Shown here: in pieces, positions 54,713 to 61,639 of the stretch
Position numbering within the stretch: the stretch's first letter is position 1
How the letters are laid out: every line of letters begins with the position of its first letter
Source of the DNA: Candidatus Contendobacter odensis Run_B_J11
GTDB lineage: Bacteria > Pseudomonadota > Gammaproteobacteria > Competibacterales > Competibacteraceae
Assembly (NCBI RefSeq): GCF_000531125.1
Contig: NZ_CBTK010000261.1
Location: forward strand, 60,104 to 124,103
DNA: 64,000 nt
Direction of reading: 5' to 3'
The notes under the pieces: generated by a model
Told to the model about the DNA's origin: nothing
Databases searched by the model: none
What the model saw: the letters and a program-made list of their open reading frames with translations, nothing else
Program-made: the position numbers and the translations under genes

Positions 54713-55735
54713 ATGTCTACGCTCTCTTCCCGCCGGGAAATTTTGTTTGGTTATGACATTCGCATGGGCAACCCGAATGGCGATCCCGATGAAAACCGCC
54801 CGCGAAGTCTACCCGATGGCCGGTTTTATGTGACGGACGTGCGGTTGAAACGCTTTGCCCGTGATTATCTCGCCGCTAAGGGTCAGGAGATTCTGGTCGG
54901 TAATATTGAAGGCCGCACCACTAATCTTACTGGCCGAGTAGCGTATTACTTGGAAAGTATCGGCAAGGCCAAGGCCGATGGAGAAGAATTGGTCAACATC
55001 CTGCTCGACAGCTTCATGGACGCCCGCTGGTTCGGCTCTTCGCTGGCGTTTAAGGGTCAGAAGGAAGAGGACAGCAGCAGCATGGAATCGTCGGATGATC
55101 TGCTTGCCGACACCAAAGCGCAGAAAGGTAAGAAAAAACCAACCGAATGGAAACCCAACCCGATTCCCAAGACCTTGACCGGAGCGGTGCAGTTCAATAT
55201 GGGCGAAGTGCTGCACGAGGCTGAGGAAATCCAGATTCAGGGCACATCGGTCTTTGCCAGCCTTGAAGGTAATAAACAGGGCACCTTTACCAATTACGCC
55301 GCGCTGCGTTATGCCTTAATTGCTTTTCATGGCGTCGCCAATGAGCATTCGGCGAAAAAATCGCGAATGACTGACGCCGATTATGACGCGCTATTACGGG
55401 CGCTGTGGAATGGGGTTCGTTCCGCCGGCAATACCCGCACCAAGATCGGCCAGGTACCGCGCCTGCTGCTGTCGGTGGAATACCAGCCCGGCGAAGAATT
55501 CCAGTTCGGCAACCTGATGGATTATGTGAAATTGCAAGCGGTTACTGGCAAACCAGAACGAGCCTGGGCATCACCAGATGACTACCGGATGGATTTATCG
55601 CGGTTGTTAGAGCGATTAAATAGTCAACGCGCCCGTATTGCTCAAGTCCGCTACGAAGTTTCGCCTGACCTGCAATTTGCTGGTTCTGGCCTTCCCGCCG
55701 ACTGGCAACCGCTTGGCTTTGATCAACTGGCGTGA
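54713..55735 (+). CDS. cas7: Type I-B backbone protein Cas7 (Csh2-like)
   Basis: Cas7 forms the Cascade filament along the crRNA spacer. The 340-residue protein starts at 54713 (MSTLSSRREILFGYDIRMGN), with NPNGDPDENRPR directly after, the Csh2/Csd2 signature. A segment rich in Lys, Ser and Asp (residues about 120-150) is probably a disordered loop. The upstream in-frame ATG at 54698 lies inside the repeat-like sequence and cas8, so it is less likely. Confidence 0.9.
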   Translation: MSTLSSRREILFGYDIRMGNPNGDPDENRPRSLPDGRFYVTDVRLKRFARDYLAAKGQEILVGNIEGRTTNLTGRVAYYLESIGKAKADGEELVNILLDSFMDARWFGSSLAFKGQKEEDSSSMESSDDLLADTKAQKGKKKPTEWKPNPIPKTLTGAVQFNMGEVLHEAEEIQIQGTSVFASLEGNKQGTFTNYAALRYALIAFHGVANEHSAKKSRMTDADYDALLRALWNGVRSAGNTRTKIGQVPRLLLSVEYQPGEEFQFGNLMDYVKLQAVTGKPERAWASPDDYRMDLSRLLERLNSQRARIAQVRYEVSPDLQFAGSGLPADWQPLGFDQLA

Positions 55736-56463
55736 GCGTGGCTATGGACACCCTCAGTTTTCGCTGGTCGGCCAAATACGGTCATTTCCTGCGCGCCGAG
55801 GCCAATGTCAATGCGCTCAGCTATCCCACGCCGCCGCGAACAGCGGTATTAGGAATGCTGGCGGCAATTCTGGGTTTGGAAAAGGATGCTCTTGCTACTG
55901 ATCTGGCTGGAATCCGGGTTGCAGTGAGCGGCGCGGTTCCTGCCCGGTTCTGGCATCGGGTCAAACTGCGTAAAGATCCACCGACGCCATTGCCGTGGGA
56001 AGTCAAGCGCAGCCAGCGCGGCGCTGAAAATCCAGCTCCAGAAAAAGCCGCGTTAATTAACCAGGAATGGCTGCTAAAGCCGAATTTCCTGGTGCATGTC
56101 GCTTGGCCGGAGCAGCCAGCGCGGTTAGCCGAACTGGCTGAGCGGATTGAGAACCGGCGCTGGCACTTTAGCCCATGCATGGGCCTGTCCGAACTGTTGT
56201 GCGACGTGGAGTTTGTGGCCCGGCAGGTCGCCAGTCCGTTGCCTACGGGTCGCCATATCGTGCAGGGGCTATGCATGGCCGACGATGTGCGTTTGCTGAC
56301 TGCGGATAATCTGGGTATTCATTTGCTGCGTCTGCCGCACAGTGTCAGCGCCAACCGGGTGTTTCGCCATGTGCCCTATTATCTGGAACATCGCGGTCAG
56401 CCCTTTCCGGTTGAGACTGCGGCTGCATGGCGCGTGGGCGAATGGACAGGATTGTTCTCATAA
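55732..56463 (+). CDS. cas5: Type I-B Cas5
   Basis: Cas5 holds the 5' handle of the crRNA. The 243-residue protein has the N-terminal RAMP pattern (LSFRWSAKYGHFLRAEANVN, then SYPTPPRTAVLGMLAAILGL) of the Cas5 family. The GTG at 55732 overlaps the cas7 stop (GTGA); an ATG at 55744 is an alternative start. Confidence 0.87.
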   Translation: MSVAMDTLSFRWSAKYGHFLRAEANVNALSYPTPPRTAVLGMLAAILGLEKDALATDLAGIRVAVSGAVPARFWHRVKLRKDPPTPLPWEVKRSQRGAENPAPEKAALINQEWLLKPNFLVHVAWPEQPARLAELAERIENRRWHFSPCMGLSELLCDVEFVARQVASPLPTGRHIVQGLCMADDVRLLTADNLGIHLLRLPHSVSANRVFRHVPYYLEHRGQPFPVETAAAWRVGEWTGLFS

Positions 56464-56494
56464 ATGGCTTATCCAAGATAACAAGGATTGGAAC
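56458..56494 (+). promoter_or_regulatory. CRISPR-repeat-like sequence between cas5 and cas3
   Basis: Aligned end to end with the 37-bp array repeat it has 27 identities, and 27 of the last 32 positions match (ATCCAAGATAACAAGGATTG). The ATCC/GGAT stem is retained. It directly follows the cas5 stop and carries the purine-rich AAGGA ahead of the probable GTG start of cas3. It also contains a five-codon reading frame (56464-56481). Confidence 0.65.
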
Positions 56495-56499
56495 TTCGC

Positions 56500-58827
56500 G
56501 TGAACCAGACCCCATTGTTTTCTCATTACCAGCCCACCTTGCAATTGCGGCAACACTTGGGACAGGTGAGAGCGGCGGCGCAATTTCTGCTGGCTGGACA
56601 CTCGCGTCAGACCCGCGAACGCCGCCCGGAAACCATCCCGGTGTTAGATGCGCTGGTTCGGGGTCACGATCTCGGCAAGGGTAGTCCGGCTTTTCAAAGT
56701 TATATCGGTAATCCAGTGAAATATCGCGGTGATGCCCATGCCAAGGAGCATTCCGCGTTATCGGCGGCGCTGGCGTTGCTGTGGGCAAAAGCGCAGGGCT
56801 GGGAAGCATTGCCGACGCTGGCGCTGGCTCAGGCGATTGCTGGGCATCACGCCGGATTCGCTACCTTGGATTATTTGGAAAACCGCCTGTGTTTGGAAAC
56901 AGATGACCTGCTGTTGGAACAATGGGCCGGTTTGGATCGCGATGCGCTAGAACAGGCGACCGGGCTGGCGCTGAACGAAACCGATGGGGAATTTGAGGAT
57001 GCCCGGCGCTGGCTGTTTCGACGCCAAAAGATCGGCGAACGGCTACGGGCGTTGTCATTGACGGATGCGGTGAAATTCCGGTTGTGGACCCAGTTTTTAT
57101 TCTCGCTGCTGCTGGAAGCAGACAAGGCGTTTCTGGCGCTGCGTGAGGAGAAGCTACGGCAGTACTTTCAGCAGCCGCGCCCAGTGCTTCATTCCGAATT
57201 AGTCGATCAACGACTGGCTGCATTAACGGAGACGCCGCTCAATGGCCTGCGACAACAGTTGCGTGAGCGAATCTTTAGCAGCGCAGATCAGGATCAACGT
57301 TGTTGTACGCTGACTTTGCCTACCGGGACGGGCAAAACGCTATTGGCGGCAACTTGGGCCTTACGCCAGCGGGAGCAGTTGACAGCGAAAGGCGATCCGC
57401 CGCCACGGATTATTATTGCCTTGCCGTTTCTCTCGATTGTTGATCAAACCGAGCAGGAATATCGGCAACTATTAGGGTTAGATTTAGCGCATAGGTCTCA
57501 ATCCGATCAGTTATTAGCCAGTCATTCGCTTTCGCAGCGGGAATACGAGATCGAAGATAAATCGCTAGGCCAAGGTTATACCCGTTTTTTTCTGGATACC
57601 TGGCGATCCGAAATCATCGTTACAACCTTTGATCAATTGCTGCTGGCGTTGTTTTCACCACGCACAAAACATCAAATGCGGTTTCATGCATTGATGGATG
57701 CCGTGATCATTCTGGACGAGGTGCAAACCCTACCCTGTCAACTGTGGGATATGGTGGATCAGGCGTTTCGTGCTTTGACTGAAGAGGGTAATAGCCGGGT
57801 CTTGCTGATGTCGGCGACACAACCGGCCTTATTGAGTGGAGCGCGGGAACTGGCTGGGGATGCAACAACAGTAGCGGAGATTTTTTCTGCTTTTAACCGT
57901 TACCGTTTGATCTTCCGACATCGGGAAACTCGCAATTTGGATGATTTTATTGCCGAGTTATTGCCGCGCTTGAAAAAATGGCGGCGGGTGTTGATCACGC
58001 TGAATACTCGTGCCTCAGCTAAAGCTGTCTGGAAAACAGTGAAATCCACGTCAACTATTCCAGTATTTCTGATCAGCGCCGATGTGACGCCCCGCGACCG
58101 GCTGGCGAAAATCATGCTGATTAAAGCCAGACAGCCGTGCATTGTCGTTTCAACGCAAACGGTCGAGGCTGGCGTGGATATTGATATGGATGTAGTGATC
58201 CGCGATTTCGCGCCATTGGATGCATTGATTCAAGTCGCTGGGCGTTGCAACCGGAATAACCGATTGGGCGATCAGGGCGGTCATGTTGAAGTGGTTTCAC
58301 TTCAGTCCGCCAAGGATCGTGAGTATGCCAGGCTGATTTACGACCCAGTATTACTGGATATTACTCGCGAGGTGTTGGCAAATGCGCCTGAAACCGTGGG
58401 TGAGGAAGCAGTTTTGAATTTAAGCCAGCACTATTTCTCGCTGATTAAGGCGCGCAAGAACACTGGCGCTCATTTAACGGAAGCATTCGCCCGGTGGGAG
58501 GAAATGCCGGATATTCACACACTGTTGCGTGGTAGGGAAAAACAGGAATCATTTCTAGTGCTGGCTGATGGAGAAGAATGGTTACGGGATTCTTTGGAAG
58601 ATTCTTTGAAAATAGCTGACCGTTGGGAACGGCGCGAGGCGTTACGAGCATTGGCGGGTGAGATTCAGCAACGCACAGTCAGTGTTTACGCTCGGCGCGG
58701 TTTTCATCCAGAAGATTATGCGGAACCACTGGGGCCATTCTGGTTGTTGCGGCCTGGTTATTATGATTCTGAGAGTGGTTTGGATTTGCGGCTTGATGAG
58801 GAGGATCCCGCAACATGCATCTTTTGA
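56500..58827 (+). CDS. cas3: Cas3 helicase-nuclease
   Basis: Cas3 unwinds and degrades target DNA after Cascade binding. The 775-residue chain has an N-terminal HD nuclease (VRGHDLGKGSPAFQ near residue 55, AKEHSA, IAGHHAGF), then an SF2 helicase with Walker A TLPTGTGKTLLAATWA near 273. The DEVQ box is in ILDEVQTLPCQLWD near 405, followed by LLMSATQPALL and VEAGVDIDMDVVIRDFAPLD. The start is uncertain: GTG at 56500 is preferred, TTG at 56488 is possible. Both lie at the edge of a CRISPR-repeat-like sequence. Confidence 0.93.
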   Translation: MNQTPLFSHYQPTLQLRQHLGQVRAAAQFLLAGHSRQTRERRPETIPVLDALVRGHDLGKGSPAFQSYIGNPVKYRGDAHAKEHSALSAALALLWAKAQGWEALPTLALAQAIAGHHAGFATLDYLENRLCLETDDLLLEQWAGLDRDALEQATGLALNETDGEFEDARRWLFRRQKIGERLRALSLTDAVKFRLWTQFLFSLLLEADKAFLALREEKLRQYFQQPRPVLHSELVDQRLAALTETPLNGLRQQLRERIFSSADQDQRCCTLTLPTGTGKTLLAATWALRQREQLTAKGDPPPRIIIALPFLSIVDQTEQEYRQLLGLDLAHRSQSDQLLASHSLSQREYEIEDKSLGQGYTRFFLDTWRSEIIVTTFDQLLLALFSPRTKHQMRFHALMDAVIILDEVQTLPCQLWDMVDQAFRALTEEGNSRVLLMSATQPALLSGARELAGDATTVAEIFSAFNRYRLIFRHRETRNLDDFIAELLPRLKKWRRVLITLNTRASAKAVWKTVKSTSTIPVFLISADVTPRDRLAKIMLIKARQPCIVVSTQTVEAGVDIDMDVVIRDFAPLDALIQVAGRCNRNNRLGDQGGHVEVVSLQSAKDREYARLIYDPVLLDITREVLANAPETVGEEAVLNLSQHYFSLIKARKNTGAHLTEAFARWEEMPDIHTLLRGREKQESFLVLADGEEWLRDSLEDSLKIADRWERREALRALAGEIQQRTVSVYARRGFHPEDYAEPLGPFWLLRPGYYDSESGLDLRLDEEDPATCIF

Positions 58828-59498
58828 AAAAAATCCCTTGTGCCCAGGTCGAGCTGTCTTGGGATCATGAATTAACCGGTCATGATGAGGGGCGATCCCG
58901 GCAATTGCGCGGGGCGCTGGCCGGGACATTCGCCGATGACGATCTGTTTCATCAGCACGATCCGATGAGTGGCAAGCCGCTCTATCGCTATCCGCTGGTC
59001 CAATACCGCTGGCGGGCAGGACGAGGACTGGTGATCGGTTGGGGCGACGCGGCAGGCCGGTTACTCGGTTTACCTTGGCTGGATCTGGAACTGCAACTTG
59101 GCGAGGAAACCGTGACGGTTGGTGATGCAGCCTTGACTCTGCATCACGGTCAATTCGGAGTCAGCGAGCGGTTGTTGCATTATCGGTTGGCGACGCCGGT
59201 TCTGTTATTCAATTCCGAGAATTATCGCCGGTATCAAGGTATGGATGAGACGCTGCAACGGGTAGAGCGGGATCGGCTGCTGGTGTCGAATTTGCTCATT
59301 GCATTGCGTGGGCTGGATGTGCATTTTCCCGAGCGATTATATGCGACGTTCAGCCAAATCAGGACGCAACCTTGCCGCTATAAAGGGCAGGAATTGTTAG
59401 GAATTAGCGGAGAACTGGCTTGTAATGCGGTAATCCCTGATGGGCTGGCTTTTGGTCATGCCGTCAGTCATGGATTTGGGTGGTTGGCCGTCGGGTAA
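58815..59498 (+). CDS. cas6b: CRISPR pre-crRNA endoribonuclease Cas6b
   Basis: Cas6 cuts the array transcript within each repeat. The 227-residue protein matches the Cas6b N- and C-terminal domain pattern (RGALAGTFADDDLFHQHDP, LYRYPLVQYRWRAGRG). It ends with the RAMP glycine-rich segment AFGHAVSHGFGWLAVG. Histidines in this last segment and near the N-terminus are candidates for catalysis, but I cannot assign them. As the only intact cas6 in the window, it probably serves both the I-B and III-B complexes. It overlaps cas3 by 13 nt. Confidence 0.85.
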   Translation: MHLLKKIPCAQVELSWDHELTGHDEGRSRQLRGALAGTFADDDLFHQHDPMSGKPLYRYPLVQYRWRAGRGLVIGWGDAAGRLLGLPWLDLELQLGEETVTVGDAALTLHHGQFGVSERLLHYRLATPVLLFNSENYRRYQGMDETLQRVERDRLLVSNLLIALRGLDVHFPERLYATFSQIRTQPCRYKGQELLGISGELACNAVIPDGLAFGHAVSHGFGWLAVG

Positions 59499-59546
59499 TC
59501 ACTTGATGAGCAGTTCTTTAAAAATTTGGTATGTGGTTTTCTTGCT

Positions 59547-59583
59547 GTTGCGTTGGCTAATCCAAGACAACAAGGTTTGAGCC
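59547..59583 (+). promoter_or_regulatory. CRISPR-repeat-like sequence upstream of cas1
   Basis: Over the full 37 bp it has 29 identities to the array repeat (about 78%), including CTAATCCAAGACAACAAGG against CTAATCCAATACAACAAGG. It lies 48 bp after cas6b and 111 bp before cas1, in the only sizeable gap within the I-B operon. The stem is kept with changes that extend it (GGCT pairing with AGCC). Confidence 0.75.
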
Positions 59584-59613
59584 AATAGTCGCCACCAAAA
59601 TTAATCCGCTTCG

Positions 59614-59683
59614 GCGCTTGGCGCTGCCTATTCCCTGCAAGGAGGGGATAAAGCGGAAATACCTGGATTAAATTTAACTCATA
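59614..59683 (+). promoter_or_regulatory. Leader of cas1; blocks shared with the cmr1 leader
   Basis: GCGCTT (59614), CCTATTC (59627), GGAGGGGATAAAGCGGA (59641-59657) and TAACTCATA (59675) follow the same order as upstream of cmr1. The block order and the CRISPR context suggest common control of interference and adaptation genes, or an old duplication of a leader. Confidence 0.5.
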
Positions 59684-59694
59684 GGGGTATAAAT

Positions 59695-60708
59695 ATGGAC
59701 TTGATTCTTACAACTTTCGGGACTTATCTTCATCGCCAGGGAGAGATGTTCGTCGTAAAGATTAAGGAACAGAAACAGGAAGTATCTTCAAGAAAAGTCC
59801 GCTCTATTATGATTACGACCGGAGCGAGTCTTTCAACAGATGCGATTGAACTGGCGATTGAGAAAAACATAGATATTGTGTTTCTCGATCAAGTCGGGCA
59901 TCCGTTTGGCCGAGTCTGGCACGGAAGGCCGGGTTCGACAATAGCGATTCGGCGCGAACAATTACGGTTGGCTGACACTGAGAAAGGGTTGCGGCTGGCG
60001 TTGGGCTGGTTGTTGCGAAAACTGGATAATCAAGTCGAGTTTTTGCGGGAGGCACGGCAACGGCGGAGTCGGTTGTCAGCCGCATTGACTGAGAAGATTA
60101 ATGCGCTGATCGAGTTGCGTGGGTCGTTGGAAGAGGTGAAGGGTGAGCTGGATACAGTACGCGGGACGATTATGGGTTATGAGGGGCGAGCTGGGCGAAC
60201 CTATTGGGAAGCGGTGAATTTATTACTGCCGGAAAATTTCCAGTTTGAGGCGCGGTCGCGTAATCCGGCCAAGGATGAGTTTAATTGTCTGCTCAATTAT
60301 AGTTATGGAGTGCTGTATGGAACGGTTGAGCGGGCTTGTATTTTGGCGGGACTCGATCCGTATGTAGGATTTGTTCACACGGATCATTATCAGAAGAAGT
60401 CATTGGTTTTTGATTTAATTGAATGTTATCGGGTATGGGCTGATGAAACGGTGGTCGGATTATTCGCAGCGCGTAAGGTCAAGCAGGAGATGTTTGATTC
60501 GCTGCAAAATGGCTTGACCTTGAATAAGGAAGGAAAGACGGTATTAATGGGGCGATTTGGCGAGTATCTGGATGAGACGATTCGCTACCGGAATCGGAAC
60601 ATCAAGCGGCGGGATACCGTACAACTGGATTGCCATCGAATGGCGAATGAGTGGATTGGGAGAATTGGCGATGAAGACGACCGAGACGCTGGTGTGGATT
60701 CTGTATGA
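59695..60708 (+). CDS. cas1: CRISPR integrase Cas1
   Basis: Cas1 inserts new spacers together with Cas2. The 337-residue protein begins MDLILTTFGTYLHRQGEMFV. Metal-binding acidic and histidine residues are expected around GRTYWEAVNLLLP, GFVHTDHYQKKSLVFDLIEC and the preceding LNYSYGVLYGTVERACILAG. GGGG lies about 9 nt before the ATG. The last 38 nt overlap cas2. Confidence 0.95.
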   Translation: MDLILTTFGTYLHRQGEMFVVKIKEQKQEVSSRKVRSIMITTGASLSTDAIELAIEKNIDIVFLDQVGHPFGRVWHGRPGSTIAIRREQLRLADTEKGLRLALGWLLRKLDNQVEFLREARQRRSRLSAALTEKINALIELRGSLEEVKGELDTVRGTIMGYEGRAGRTYWEAVNLLLPENFQFEARSRNPAKDEFNCLLNYSYGVLYGTVERACILAGLDPYVGFVHTDHYQKKSLVFDLIECYRVWADETVVGLFAARKVKQEMFDSLQNGLTLNKEGKTVLMGRFGEYLDETIRYRNRNIKRRDTVQLDCHRMANEWIGRIGDEDDRDAGVDSV

Positions 60709-60976
60709 TATTGTGGAAAATCGGCCTCGGTCAAAGATTGCCAAGTTGTGTAAGGAGGCGGGATTGTATCGAGTGCAGAAGTCGGTTTTTTTGGGAACAA
60801 TTGAGCGTAATCGGCTGGATGAATTACGGCTGGCGATTGAGGAGTGGTCTGATGACCAAGTGGACTCGATTTATATTTTTCCAATGTGTGAGCCGGACTT
60901 TAAGAAAGTGATTCTTCTGGGACAGGCTTTTGATAAAAAGCTGGTGACCGATGCAATATTGGCGCTATTTGTATGA
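60671..60976 (+). CDS. cas2: CRISPR adaptation protein Cas2
   Basis: The 101-residue protein has a ferredoxin-like fold (LVWILYDIVENRPRSKIAKL, KSVFLGTIERNRLDEL) and the usual DQVDSIYIFPMC strand. It bridges two Cas1 dimers. The start at 60671 follows GGGAGAATTGGCG and lies inside the end of cas1. The stop overlaps cas4 by 4 nt. Confidence 0.93.
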   Translation: MKTTETLVWILYDIVENRPRSKIAKLCKEAGLYRVQKSVFLGTIERNRLDELRLAIEEWSDDQVDSIYIFPMCEPDFKKVILLGQAFDKKLVTDAILALFV

Positions 60977-61581
60977 GTGAGCCAATTTCCGATACTGAAC
61001 GCACCCCGATGATTACCCCATCGGAGGTGCTGGAACATGTTTATTGCCCGCGTTTCACCTGGTTTATGAATGTCCAGAATATCCCGCAGCATGAGGAATC
61101 ACGGTTCAAGGTTCTCAAGGGACGGGAGGTGCATCGGCGGCGGGCGACGGAGAATCGAGATTATCTGCGCCGGAAGATTGGAGCAGTGAAACGGGAAATC
61201 GAGGTGTATCTGGCGTCTCCAGTATTACGCTTACGTGGGATTGTAGATGAGGTTTTATGGCTCAAAGATGGAACCATGTCTCCTTTGGACTACAAGTACA
61301 CCGAGGCGCGGGAAACGGTGTTCAAAACCCATCGGATGCAGATTGTGTTGTATGCGATGTTGATTCGGGAGGTGTATCAGCAAGCGGTAACGCGGGGGTT
61401 TGTGGCGTATGTGCGGGATGGGAGTCAATTGCTGGAAGTACCCGTGACTGAGGCTAATATAGCTGAGGCGCGCTTGATGATTGAGCAGATTTTTGACATT
61501 ATCACCACCGGCAAATTGCCTCGAAAAACGCCGCATCGTATCCGTTGTGAGGACTGCTGCTATAAAAATATTTGTGTTTAG
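60973..61581 (+). CDS. cas4: CRISPR adaptation exonuclease Cas4
   Basis: Cas4 trims prespacers and helps select those next to a PAM. The 202-residue protein has an iron-sulfur cluster formed by one cysteine near residue 25 (HVYCPRFTW) and three near the C-terminus (RCEDCCYKNIC). RecB-type nuclease residues are in LRGIVDEVLW, PLDYKYTEA and THRMQIVLYAMLI. It is the last gene before the array; in many I-B loci it precedes cas1. Confidence 0.93.
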   Translation: MSEPISDTERTPMITPSEVLEHVYCPRFTWFMNVQNIPQHEESRFKVLKGREVHRRRATENRDYLRRKIGAVKREIEVYLASPVLRLRGIVDEVLWLKDGTMSPLDYKYTEARETVFKTHRMQIVLYAMLIREVYQQAVTRGFVAYVRDGSQLLEVPVTEANIAEARLMIEQIFDIITTGKLPRKTPHRIRCEDCCYKNICV

Positions 61582-61639
61582 TGGCGCGTGGCTTCTAACA
61601 CATTGATTTTTATTTTTTATCTGCGCTTTTTTCGATGCA
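61582..61639 (+). promoter_or_regulatory. Short T-rich leader before the CRISPR array
   Basis: The 58 bp between the cas4 stop and the first repeat contain runs of T (GATTTTTATTTTTTATC) and little else. This is the leader side if the array is read left to right. It is short compared with usual leaders of 100 bp or more. Confidence 0.45.
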
